Source: Arthrobacter rhizosphaerae (GTDB taxonomy: Bacteria; Actinomycetota; Actinomycetes; Actinomycetales; Micrococcaceae). From it: DNA of 64,000 bases. Position 1 is the first letter of the stretch. Each line of letters opens with the position of its first letter. The notes below the pieces were generated by a model. The model saw only the letters and a program-made list of their open reading frames with translations, did no database searches and was not told the DNA's origin. Below, piece by piece: positions 1 to 7,855 of this stretch. The stretch spans positions 19,022-83,021 of the forward strand of contig NZ_JALLAN010000021.1 of the NCBI RefSeq assembly GCF_023062595.1, written 5' to 3'. The position numbers and the translations under genes are program-made.

Positions 1-33
1 GAACTCGGTGGAGGGCAGATGTGTGGCGCCCAT
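1..33 (-). CDS. 5' end of a protein running off the window edge
   Basis: Only the first 11 codons are present, reading MGATHLPSTEF, so no family can be assigned. The start is credible because an AAGGAGA ribosome site lies 5 bases upstream of the ATG on the minus strand. A 42-bp dyad sits about 50 bases upstream and could be its operator. A short start followed by a helix would fit a small transcriptional regulator, but that is a guess. Confidence 0.45.
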   Translation of the reverse strand, partial: MGATHLPSTEF

Positions 34-80
34 ACCGTCTCCTTGCTTGCCGCATCAGAATGCGCTGCAATGTCGCTGGG

Positions 81-122
81 ATATATGCTCTTCAAGGAAT
101 ACATTCCTGTAGGAGCATATAT
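81..122. promoter_or_regulatory. 42-bp nested dyad, candidate operator
   Basis: Outer arms ATATATGCTC (81-90) and GAGCATATAT (113-122) are perfectly complementary. Inner arms AGGAAT (95-100) and ATTCCT (103-108) share the same centre at 101.5. Two nested dyads with one centre fit a dimeric or tetrameric repressor site better than a terminator, since no T-tract follows. It lies just upstream of the partial leftward gene at 1-33 and downstream of the aminotransferase gene. The regulator is unknown. Confidence 0.5.
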
Positions 123-136
123 AGTGGCTTACTGTT

Positions 137-158
137 CCTTACTTTATCCGCAGTAAGG
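137..158. other. Small hairpin 3' of the aminotransferase gene
   Basis: CCTTACT (137-143) pairs with AGTAAGG (152-158) around an 8-base loop. It lies 25-46 bases past the stop codon of the leftward aminotransferase gene, so it may act as an imperfect terminator. There is no T-tract, and it may instead be part of the promoter of the gene at 1-33. Confidence 0.25.
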
Positions 159-182
159 TAACGGAAGGCGCCTCGTTAAGCG

Positions 183-1298
183 CTAGGAACGCTGTGGGGC
201 TTTTGTATAGATCGCACAGAGTTCCAAGAACCGGGTGTTCGCCTCTGTTTCTCCAATGGTGACGCGGACACCTTCGTTCCCAAAGGCCCTGACCGAGAGT
301 CCTGCTTCTTCTGCCCTACGCGAGAAATCCGAACTGTTTTCACCCAGGTTGAGCCAGACAAAATTGCCCTGCGCTTCAGGAATGAACCAGCCCAACTCCT
401 TGAGGCCCGCGGTTACCCGGTCCCGTTCATCCACCAGTCCTTGTACCCTTTCTACAACCTGACTGAAGTTCTCCAGGGAAGTCACAGCCGCAGTTTCCGC
501 TATCTGAGAGACAGCGAAAGGCGTGGCCGCCACCCGCAGGTGCTGTGTCAGATGCGGCTGTGAAATGCTGTAACCCACACGAAGTCCTGCCAACCCATGG
601 GCTTTGGAGAACGTCCGAAGCACCACCACGTTCGGGTACTTCCGGTACATATCGATACCCTCGACGGCATCAGGGTCCCGCACGAATTCCTGATAGGCCT
701 CGTCGATAACCACAATCACGTCAGACGGGACGGCGTTGATGAACCGCTCCGTCTCCTCGGCGTCCAGGCTCGGTCCGGTGGGGTTGTTGGGAGTGCAGAG
801 AAGAATTACCTTGGTCCGGGCTGAAACTGCGGCGGCCATCGCCTCCAGGTCGTGGCGCCCTTCAGAGGTCACGGGGATCCTGATGCTCTCGGCGCCCGCG
901 AGGCCCACACAAATGGGATAGGCCTCAAATGAGCGCCATGCATAAATCACCTCGTCCGCCTTGCCGTCCTCGTTCTGGCCGGCGAATGCGGCAAGGAGCT
1001 GGTTCAGGGCGCCCAGGCTTCCCGTGCCTGTAACAATGTCCTCCGCCGGAACAGACAAAAACCCGGCCAGGGCCGTCCGCAGCCGGGTGCTCAACGGATC
1101 AGGGTAGCGATTGAAGTCCTGTTGAGCCGCCATGGCCTTAACGACGGCGGGAATTGGCGGCAGCGGATTTTCATTCGACGAAAGCTTGTAACTGGTGATG
1201 CCCTCGACGGCGAGGGGCGGCTTTCCAGCAGCGTAGCGCGGCAGCCTGTCTACCACTGGCCGCGGCCTGATACCCGCAGTCTTTTCTGGTGTCGTCAT
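183..1298 (-). CDS. hisC: Histidinol-phosphate/aromatic aminotransferase, HisC-like
   Basis: This 371-residue protein is a fold-type I, PLP-dependent aminotransferase. Visible signatures are SSNENPLPP near residue 40, TPNNPTG near 169, DEAYQEF near 199 and the PLP-lysine motif TFSKAHGLAGLR with the lysine at about 232. Family members transfer the amino group of glutamate to imidazole acetol phosphate, or in some actinobacteria to phenylpyruvate (the Pat subgroup). No other his gene is adjacent, so this is probably a stand-alone paralogue with aromatic substrates, not the his-operon enzyme. I chose the ATG at 1298 because the next start upstream adds 17 residues unlike the family. Confidence 0.85.
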   Translation of the reverse strand: MTTPEKTAGIRPRPVVDRLPRYAAGKPPLAVEGITSYKLSSNENPLPPIPAVVKAMAAQQDFNRYPDPLSTRLRTALAGFLSVPAEDIVTGTGSLGALNQLLAAFAGQNEDGKADEVIYAWRSFEAYPICVGLAGAESIRIPVTSEGRHDLEAMAAAVSARTKVILLCTPNNPTGPSLDAEETERFINAVPSDVIVVIDEAYQEFVRDPDAVEGIDMYRKYPNVVVLRTFSKAHGLAGLRVGYSISQPHLTQHLRVAATPFAVSQIAETAAVTSLENFSQVVERVQGLVDERDRVTAGLKELGWFIPEAQGNFVWLNLGENSSDFSRRAEEAGLSVRAFGNEGVRVTIGETEANTRFLELCAIYTKAPQRS

Positions 1299-1354
1299 GT
1301 GAACTAGCCTACTTCCACGTATCTGCGGCCGGCTCGCGTGTGAAAACATGGGGG

Positions 1355-1783
1355 ATGCGTTCTTTTATTGTGCGGGTAATAATCAACGGACTGGCTTTGT
1401 GGATTGCAAGCTGGATCCTCCCGGGACTGGACATTTCCACGTCGGCAGCAACTGCGGCTGTTGCGCGCACAGGCGTAACCGAAGGAACAGACACCATCGG
1501 GCTCATCCTCGCGTATTTGTTCATTGGATTGATCTTTGGATTGGTCAACGCTTTCGTGCGCCCCCTGGTCAGCCTGCTGTCCTTGCCGATCACTATTCTC
1601 ACGCTCGGGCTGTTCACCATCATCATCAACGCAGCCATGCTTTACCTGACGTCGTGGCTCAGCAGCTACACCCCCGTCGACTTCACCATCGACAGCTTTT
1701 TCTGGACAGCTATCCTGGCCGCCATCATCATCACCATCATTTCTCTGGTTGCCAGCCGGATTCCGGGAGCCCGCCGCAGCTAA
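1355..1783 (+). CDS. Phage holin family (4-TM) membrane protein
   Basis: The protein has 142 residues and is almost entirely hydrophobic, with about four membrane segments. The conserved pattern, two helices linked by FGLVNAFVRPLVSLLSLPITILTLGLF in overlapping hydrophobic stretches, is that of the actinobacterial 4-TM Phage_holin_4_2 family. Despite the name these are chromosomal membrane proteins of unknown role, and no lysis gene is nearby. The gene diverges from the aminotransferase and converges with the hydrolase that ends at 1820. The start is uncertain: GTG at 1340 is in frame and would add five residues. Confidence 0.75.
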   Translation: MRSFIVRVIINGLALWIASWILPGLDISTSAATAAVARTGVTEGTDTIGLILAYLFIGLIFGLVNAFVRPLVSLLSLPITILTLGLFTIIINAAMLYLTSWLSSYTPVDFTIDSFFWTAILAAIIITIISLVASRIPGARRS

Positions 1784-1819
1784 CGGCCGTCCGGGACAGC
1801 CAACAGCTGCCCGGCGCGG

Positions 1820-3268
1820 CTATCGGCCACCGTACGGATAACCTGGATGCCGCTCCTTCCGGGCAGCCGAAACGCGACCGGCACCGTCCTTCGGCTGAAC
1901 CTGGGGGTCGCGGACCATGCGGAAGCGGGTAGCCGTGGCAGCACCGCCGGCGCCCACCACTCCGGCCAAGGCTGCGGTTGACGCAATCAGGGAAGGATCA
2001 TCGCTGATGGATACCGCCCTCGCCCCTGCTTCGTAGTTGGTAAGTCTGTGCCCGGGCCCCAGCCCGGCTTCCTCGCCTAACGGCGTCAGCACGCGATTGG
2101 TCAGCGTCACCGTGACCCGGTCCCTGGTATCCGGGCTGGGAACGCCGTCACTTCCCGGCACCCAGTCCTGGCGGTGTTCCAGATGCAAGCTGCTGATTCC
2201 CGGCTGCGGAGTTATTCCACCAACCGGTGAGCCCGCGGTCAGCACATATTTAAGGTCATACTCCGCAAGAAATGCCTTGTCATTGCTGAGGTTCATGGCA
2301 TGGACGCCGCCCTGGCTGTAACCGACAGCCACCACCTGATCCTGCACTGTTGCTCCGGCTTGCTGGAGCGCAGCGCGGATAGCAGCGCCGGTGTATGCGG
2401 AATCGTAGCCAAGCCCTTCAGCGATACCGGCTTCATCGAAGGGATTATCACCGCCTCTGGGTGCACCCGGCTGCGTGCCCGGAATGATCACAATGAAAGC
2501 CTTGTGTCCGTTCTGGACAGTTTGGATGATTTCGATGTGGCCGAGTCCTTCGGCATCGACGCTGCGGGCCCTGGCCAGCAGACCGGCCGGAGACGCATCG
2601 AGAACCATGTCATTTGTCTCTTCCTCTACTGCTTTAACGTGACGGGGCTTAAGGTCCGGAACTCCCCCCTCTGCCATCATCCGGATAATGGACGGGACAC
2701 CGGAGCCCTTGAAGCCAGGACGAAGAGCCGCCGCTGCAGCCAAGGCCAGCTCCGGCCGCACTCCGAGGAGGAGGCCCAGAGTCAGGGGCACATTACGGGC
2801 GAGGGCCTCGGATGTTTCCCTGTTCATGAACCCGGTCAGGCCGGTATCTATGCCCTGGGCAGCCACCAGTTCAAAGGACCGCATTCCCATACGGAGATCC
2901 TGGCCGCTCTGGCTCTCGGCTGCCTCGTATTCACGCTGACACGCACGCACCTGGCTGCCGATGTCCTGCAGCTCCTGCCGGACCACCCCGACCGCGCGTC
3001 GGCCCTCGCCCACCGCTTCGAGCGCAGCCACTCCGCTGGACCGTGGCTCGTTCCCGTAGTTACACAGCTCCTGCCAGACATTGTGTGTTGCCGCCTCGAC
3101 CGACGTGAGCGTGCGGGCGAGGACATCCAGTGCTCCTGCGCCCGCTGCAAGCTCGGAAAGCTGGAAGCTGATGCCGCCAACCCCGCCCCTGATCGACAGA
3201 TCCCCGTCAGGCGGCGGCACCTGGGGACGGAGCGGCCCACCTGCACCTCCGGGTGAGATCTCAGCCAT
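1820..3268 (-). CDS. Alpha/beta-hydrolase-like protein with WXG-like N-terminal region
   Basis: This 482-residue protein is translationally coupled to the WXG-like gene upstream, sharing one base in TGATG. The first 120 residues look helical and contain a WQEL/ALEAVGEGRR region resembling ESX-type substrates. The C-terminal half carries IVIIPGTQP and the nucleophile elbow GYSQGG with the serine near residue 318, as in secreted lipases and cutinase-like PGAP1-type hydrolases. There is no classical signal peptide, so export by a type VII (ESX) route is plausible given its partner. The substrate is unknown. The start at 3268 is set by the overlap with the previous gene. Confidence 0.65.
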   Translation of the reverse strand: MAEISPGGAGGPLRPQVPPPDGDLSIRGGVGGISFQLSELAAGAGALDVLARTLTSVEAATHNVWQELCNYGNEPRSSGVAALEAVGEGRRAVGVVRQELQDIGSQVRACQREYEAAESQSGQDLRMGMRSFELVAAQGIDTGLTGFMNRETSEALARNVPLTLGLLLGVRPELALAAAAALRPGFKGSGVPSIIRMMAEGGVPDLKPRHVKAVEEETNDMVLDASPAGLLARARSVDAEGLGHIEIIQTVQNGHKAFIVIIPGTQPGAPRGGDNPFDEAGIAEGLGYDSAYTGAAIRAALQQAGATVQDQVVAVGYSQGGVHAMNLSNDKAFLAEYDLKYVLTAGSPVGGITPQPGISSLHLEHRQDWVPGSDGVPSPDTRDRVTVTLTNRVLTPLGEEAGLGPGHRLTNYEAGARAVSISDDPSLIASTAALAGVVGAGGAATATRFRMVRDPQVQPKDGAGRVSAARKERHPGYPYGGR

Positions 3269-3573
3269 CAGTAACCGCCCGCCGCAGTCCGCGTGGACCA
3301 CGCCGCCACGTTCTGGGCATGGTGGCGCACGGCTGCGACCGCATGGTTCAGCTGCTCCATGGCACGGCGCAAGGCCGCAGCCTGCAGACCTACACTGAGG
3401 CGGTAGGCTCGGCCGGCGGGCGACTCCCAACTGGTGAGCTCCAACTGGGAAAGTCTGCGATGTACAGCCTCGATTTCAGTTATTCCCGCCTCTACCCGGC
3501 CTGCCAGCAACTGGACCTCATAGCTCCGCGAAGCGCACTGGTTGAGATCCGCCGGTGTGATGGCGCTGCTCAT
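3268..3573 (-). CDS. WXG100-like small helical protein
   Basis: This 101-residue protein is predicted to be helical, with a central turn WESPAGRAY near residue 50 that resembles the W-x-G turn of ESAT-6/WXG100 proteins, although the glycine position is degenerate. It is immediately followed by, and overlaps by one base, a hydrolase with a similar helical N-terminus, an arrangement typical of type VII secretion effector/chaperone pairs. No ESX core ATPase is encoded in this window. I chose the ATG at 3573; an in-frame TTG at 3588 would add five residues. Confidence 0.6.
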   Translation of the reverse strand: MSSAITPADLNQCASRSYEVQLLAGRVEAGITEIEAVHRRLSQLELTSWESPAGRAYRLSVGLQAAALRRAMEQLNHAVAAVRHHAQNVAAWSTRTAAGGY

Positions 3574-3801
3574 TTTCTGGACCCCCAAACGTGGATGGGT
3601 GACAGCTGCGTCCCCGGAACAATGGCGTCCAGGAACGTAAGAACTGTCACTGAACTTTCACTGTAAGGAACCCTGTTTCCATCGTGAACAGAGCCTGGAG
3701 GCTATGTGGATAAGCGGGCACTACAACCCGTGCCGCTGCTGACTGGAAGTCATACGCTCCCCCGGCTTAGGCAGAGTCGAAGTTCATGAAAGAATTGCCG
3801 C

Positions 3802-5244
3802 ATGCCTCAAACTGCCGCCACAGCTGACACCCGTACGCCTTCCGGACGCATTGCCCTTGCCGCCTCTCCGGTCCAGATTGCGCTCGGCCCGCTGGACGGC
3901 CGGTACCAGTCCGCCGTCGCTCCGCTCGTTGACTACCTGTCCGAAGCGGCCCTGAACCGGGACCGCGTCGCCGTGGAGGTCGAGTGGCTGATTCACCTCA
4001 CCGGCAACAATGTTCTTCCGGGAGCCGGGCCCCTCACGCCGGAGCAGCAGGAGCGGCTCCGCACCATCGTCACTGAATTCGATGCAGCCGCAGTTCAGGA
4101 ACTGGCGGAGATTGAGGCCGTAACCGTCCACGACGTCAAGGCCGTGGAGTACTACATCGGCCGCAGGCTCCAGGGGATCGGCATCGAAAACCTCACCGCG
4201 CTGGTGCACTTCGGCTGCACGTCCGAGGACATCAACAACCTCTCCTATGCGCTTGGCGTAAAGGGCGCTGTGGAGGACGTATGGCTGCCGGCTGCAAGGT
4301 CGCTGGTGGCCCAGATCGAGAAGATGGCCGAAGACAACCGCGCCGTCCCCATGCTTTCCCGCACGCACGGCCAGCCGGCCACGCCCACCACGCTGGGCAA
4401 GGAGCTGGCCGTCGTCGCGCACCGCCTGAACCGCCAGCTGGATCGGATCGCAAGGACGGAATACCTCGGCAAGATCAACGGTGCCACCGGAACCTACGCC
4501 GCCCACGTCGCATCCGTGCCCAGTGCTGACTGGCAGCAGGTCTCCAAGTCCTTCGTTGAAGGGCTCGGCCTTACCTGGAACCCGCTGACCACACAGATCG
4601 AAAGCCACGACTGGCAGGCAGAGCTGTACGCAGACGTCGCCCGCTTCAATCGGATCCTGCATAACGTCTGCACAGACATCTGGAGCTACATCTCCATAGG
4701 CTACTTCGCACAGGTGCCGGTCGCAGGAGCCACGGGTTCCTCCACCATGCCTCACAAGGTCAACCCCATCCGTTTCGAGAACGCCGAGGCCAACCTGGAG
4801 ATCTCCTCCGGGTTGCTGGACGTGCTGGGCTCCACGCTGGTGACGTCCCGCTGGCAGCGTGACCTGACGGACTCCTCTTCCCAGCGCAACATCGGTGTGG
4901 CGTTCGGACATTCGCTCCTCGCCATTTCAAATGTTGCCAAGGGGCTGGAGCGTCTTGATGTGGCTGAGGACGTCCTCGCCAAGGACCTGGACACCAACTG
5001 GGAAGTCCTTGGTGAAGCGATCCAGATGGTGATGCGTGCGGAGGCAATCGCAGGCGTCGAAGGCATGGAGAACCCGTACGAACGGCTCAAGGACCTCACC
5101 CGCGGCCAGCGCGTCGACGCAGCCCGCATGCGGGAGTTCGTCCAGGGCCTGGGCCTCTCTCCAGAGGCGGAAGCCAGGCTGCTGGCGCTGACACCGGGTA
5201 AGTACACGGGGATCGCCGATCAGCTGGTCGATCATCTGAAATGA
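3802..5244 (+). CDS. purB: Adenylosuccinate lyase
   Basis: PurB cleaves adenylosuccinate to AMP and fumarate, and SAICAR to AICAR, in purine synthesis in the cytoplasm. The 480-residue protein starts with the PLDGRYQ motif and contains the fumarase/aspartase-superfamily signature SSTMPHKVNP near residue 313, in the longer form with FENAEANL typical of the E. coli-type enzyme. HGQPATPTTLGKE near residue 195 is also conserved. Its stop overlaps the start of the phosphatase gene by four bases, so the two are co-translated. No strong ribosome site precedes the ATG at 3802. Confidence 0.97.
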   Translation: MPQTAATADTRTPSGRIALAASPVQIALGPLDGRYQSAVAPLVDYLSEAALNRDRVAVEVEWLIHLTGNNVLPGAGPLTPEQQERLRTIVTEFDAAAVQELAEIEAVTVHDVKAVEYYIGRRLQGIGIENLTALVHFGCTSEDINNLSYALGVKGAVEDVWLPAARSLVAQIEKMAEDNRAVPMLSRTHGQPATPTTLGKELAVVAHRLNRQLDRIARTEYLGKINGATGTYAAHVASVPSADWQQVSKSFVEGLGLTWNPLTTQIESHDWQAELYADVARFNRILHNVCTDIWSYISIGYFAQVPVAGATGSSTMPHKVNPIRFENAEANLEISSGLLDVLGSTLVTSRWQRDLTDSSSQRNIGVAFGHSLLAISNVAKGLERLDVAEDVLAKDLDTNWEVLGEAIQMVMRAEAIAGVEGMENPYERLKDLTRGQRVDAARMREFVQGLGLSPEAEARLLALTPGKYTGIADQLVDHLK

Positions 5245-5921
5245 GGCTCCTGCTCATTCGCCACGGCCAAACGCCCGGGAATGTCCTCGGGCAGCTGGAT
5301 ACTGCGCACCCCGGCCCTGGCCTGACCGAGCTCGGTCAGCGGCAGGCGGCAGCGTTGGCCAGGGCCTTGGTGAATGAGCAGATCGACGCCCTTTATGCCT
5401 CCAGGCTGGTCCGGACGCAGGTCACCGCTACCCCGTTAGCCCGTGCCCGCGGCCTGGAAATCCAAGTGATGGACGGGTTGCACGAGATTGAGGCCGGCGC
5501 GCTGGAGAAACTGACGGACCACGAATCGCACATGCGCTACATGCGTACGGCATTCGCATGGACGTCCGGCGACCTGGACCGCAGGATGCCCGATGGCCCG
5601 AACGGCCACGATTTTTTCCAGCGCTACGACGCCGCCATCGCCACCATTGCGGCTGCGGCAGTCCCCGCTGGACCAGACGGCGATTCAGGCACAGTGGCTG
5701 TTGTCAGCCACGGCGCTGCCATCCGCGTCTGGGCTGCCGCCCGCACGCACAACATCGACATTGATTTCGCAGCCAGGCATATCCTCTCAAACACCGGAAT
5801 CGTCGCACTGGATGGGGACCCTGACGGCGGATGGCACCTTCTCCACTGGGACGGCAGCCCGGTGGGCGGACTGGCCCTGGCGGACCCGACGGCGGAAGAT
5901 CCCACGGGCGACTCGTACTGA
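5241..5921 (+). CDS. Histidine phosphatase family protein
   Basis: This 226-residue protein opens with LLIRHGQTPGN, the RHG phosphohistidine motif at residues 7-9, and has the second conserved histidine in VVSHGAAIR near residue 154, which defines the phosphoglycerate-mutase-like histidine phosphatase superfamily. Such enzymes remove phosphate from small molecules or proteins, and the substrate cannot be read from the sequence. It overlaps purB by an ATGA junction, so it is expressed with it. A link to nucleotide metabolism is possible but unproven. Confidence 0.9.
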   Translation: MRLLLIRHGQTPGNVLGQLDTAHPGPGLTELGQRQAAALARALVNEQIDALYASRLVRTQVTATPLARARGLEIQVMDGLHEIEAGALEKLTDHESHMRYMRTAFAWTSGDLDRRMPDGPNGHDFFQRYDAAIATIAAAAVPAGPDGDSGTVAVVSHGAAIRVWAAARTHNIDIDFAARHILSNTGIVALDGDPDGGWHLLHWDGSPVGGLALADPTAEDPTGDSY

Positions 5922-6053
5922 TTTTGAGCCGGGTCAAGTTGGCCGGGAAAAGTTCTCCCGGCCCTTACCCCCGCGAAACACTGCGGTAACCGCTGGTTTC
6001 TAGTCTTGAGTTGCATACCCCTTCGGCGATTGTGATCTCGAATCGAGGCAGTC

Positions 6054-6557
6054 ATGCAGACCAACCCGCGTCTCAACATCCGTCAAGTCACCTGGGCGAA
6101 CCCCGTGGGTGCTGACCTTCGAGCAGCCCAGCAAGCGGAGCTGGATGCCCGCTTCGGAACAGCCGATCACGAGCCTGGCACGCCGCCGTCGGAAGCCGAT
6201 ACTGCTGTGTTCCTGGTGGCCTACGAGAAGAGCTCCGGACAGCCCGTGGGCTGCGGCGGGTTGCGGATGCTGGATGACCGTACCGTCGAGATCAAACGCC
6301 TTTATGTGATTCCCTACATGCGTGGCTCAGGCGTGGCGAGCTCCATCCTTGCTGCCTTGGAAGCGCATGCCCACCAGCAGGGTTTCACCACAGTGACTGC
6401 CGAGGCGGGGTCGGCGCAACCCGACGGGCGGCATTTCTACGAGCACAGCGGATTTGCGGAAGTGCCGAGCTTCGGACCCTATATCGGCCAGGAGCATTCA
6501 CACTGCTATGCGAAGAAGATCGATTCGCACAGCGCAGCTCACACGGCCATGGCCTAG
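6054..6557 (+). CDS. GNAT family N-acetyltransferase
   Basis: The 167-residue protein has the GNAT fold: a beta-strand IKRLYVIPYMRGSGVASSIL with the acetyl-CoA pyrophosphate loop RGSGVA near residues 91-96, followed by an alpha-helix and the FYEHSGFAEV strand near residue 128. These enzymes acetylate an amine on a small molecule or protein with acetyl-CoA. The substrate is unknown. It is a single gene with its own upstream gap of about 130 bases after the phosphatase gene, and it converges with the monooxygenase that ends at 6563. Confidence 0.88.
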   Translation: MQTNPRLNIRQVTWANPVGADLRAAQQAELDARFGTADHEPGTPPSEADTAVFLVAYEKSSGQPVGCGGLRMLDDRTVEIKRLYVIPYMRGSGVASSILAALEAHAHQQGFTTVTAEAGSAQPDGRHFYEHSGFAEVPSFGPYIGQEHSHCYAKKIDSHSAAHTAMA

Positions 6558-6562
6558 CACCA

Positions 6563-7624
6563 TTAGTTCGACGGCGGTGGGGACTTCCGCCGTCGACCGC
6601 CCGCTGTCCGCAGTGCCAGATCCCGGGCGGGCTGCAGGCGTCCCGCCAAGGCGAGGCGCATCATAGCTGCCGAGCCAAGACGCAAGGCCTGAGTGCGCAG
6701 GAGCCGTTGACGCCCATAGGCCCGGAGCGCGACGTCGACCGGACGGGAGTTGAGCTGGTCCGCCAGGGTCACGGCGTCGATCAGTGCCTCGCAGGCCCCC
6801 CGCCCCAGATTGGGCGTCATGGCATGGGCGGCATCTCCCACCAGCGCCACCCGGCCCCTCACGTACCCGGTCAGCGGAGGCGTCGTCCAGATCCGCTGCG
6901 CCAAGGTTCTCTCGGTGTCGGCGGTGACGAGAACCTCACGAATGGCTCGTGCATGGCCGGCAAAGCGCACTCGGGCCAACTCAAGGACCCTCTCGACGTC
7001 GATCCCGTCCGGTTCCAGTTCCGGGCGGAAGCCGGAGTGGAAGGATGCATACCAGTTGGTGCCTCCGGCCGCGGGGCCAATCCCGAACAGATCCCCCCGC
7101 CCCCAGTACTCCCCCGAGTGATCCGCCCAGAGCCTGCCCGGCACCACTCCCCGCACTGCCATATAAGGAGTCAGGCGGGCGCGCGTTGACTCTCCCCACA
7201 CGCTGCGGCGGACCACGCTGCCTACTCCGTCGGCTCCGATCAACACGCCTGGCCCCTCCGGGCTGACGGACTCAAAGCGGCTGGTTTCCCGGCGGACGGA
7301 GTCCGGCACGGCAGATTCGAGCAGGCGGATGAGTTCAGGACGGGAGACAGCAATGGTCCCACGGGCAGGGACCATCAACCATGGCTCACCGGCAGCGCTG
7401 CGGAGGGATCCGACAGCCAATGCGGGGCTGGCAGCACTGACGGCACCGAGTATTCCCACCGCAGCAAGCGCCTCTTGCGCCCTCGGCCACATCATCAGGG
7501 ACGTGCCCACCGTGGGCAGTTGCGTCCTCTGCTCGTGGAGGGTGACCCGGAAGCGCCGGGAATCCAGCCGCGCTGCAAGGGCCAGGCCGGCTACGCCGCC
7601 ACCCACGATCGTTATCTCATGCAC
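6563..7624 (-). CDS. FAD-dependent monooxygenase
   Basis: The protein of about 353 residues is a class A flavoprotein hydroxylase. It opens with the FAD-binding GGGVAGLALAARL motif and carries the second FAD motif GDAAHAMTPNLGRGACEA near residue 275, as in salicylate and 3-hydroxybenzoate hydroxylases and related enzymes. It would use NAD(P)H and oxygen to hydroxylate an aromatic or similar substrate. The substrate is not evident, and the gene is alone. The GTG start at 7624 is chosen by placement of the Rossmann motif; in-frame starts further upstream up to 7705 exist. Confidence 0.82.
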   Translation of the reverse strand: MHEITIVGGGVAGLALAARLDSRRFRVTLHEQRTQLPTVGTSLMMWPRAQEALAAVGILGAVSAASPALAVGSLRSAAGEPWLMVPARGTIAVSRPELIRLLESAVPDSVRRETSRFESVSPEGPGVLIGADGVGSVVRRSVWGESTRARLTPYMAVRGVVPGRLWADHSGEYWGRGDLFGIGPAAGGTNWYASFHSGFRPELEPDGIDVERVLELARVRFAGHARAIREVLVTADTERTLAQRIWTTPPLTGYVRGRVALVGDAAHAMTPNLGRGACEALIDAVTLADQLNSRPVDVALRAYGRQRLLRTQALRLGSAAMMRLALAGRLQPARDLALRTAGGRRRKSPPPSN

Positions 7625-7686
7625 GGGCCGAGTGTACGCGTTCGACGGCGTCAAGGTGGTCCCGCCGTCGGGATGGCTGTGAGCCC

Positions 7687-7745
7687 GGACGGCCCTTCCC
7701 CGCATAACCGTTGCTGGCCAGGGCCGTCCGCGCGGGGCTGGGCCG
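7687..7745 (+). repeat. 59-bp intergenic repeat, copy 1
   Basis: This segment aligns without gaps to 11979-12037, with about 49 of 59 bases identical by eye. It contains complementary arms GGACGGCCC (7687-7695) and GGGCCGTCC (7721-7729), so it can fold into a hairpin, and its 3' part GGCCGTCCGCGCGG recurs immediately downstream at 7741-7754. Both copies are non-coding and in the same orientation, and they bracket the ABC importer operon. It looks like a dispersed palindromic (REP-like) element. Confidence 0.65.
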
Positions 7746-7855
7746 TCCGCGCGGCTGTTCCTGAAATTGACGGTGATTCGTCATCAGCCGTTTCCAAGTA
7801 TGCCTATAGGCTTGCGGGACATTGCTGATTCCATTGGGGGAAATGAGTCTTAATC

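Noticed and set aside
1355..1783. Prophage remnant reading of the holin-family gene
   Set aside because: No phage structural, lysis or integrase gene is near. The family is common in actinobacterial chromosomes.
2300..3256. Open frame antisense to the hydrolase gene
   Set aside because: No family resemblance or ribosome site, while the opposite strand carries the serine-hydrolase motif in a coupled operon.
3784..4911. Long open frame antisense to purB
   Set aside because: High-GC codon bias keeps opposite frames open. There is no ribosome site or family resemblance, and purB is clear on the other strand.
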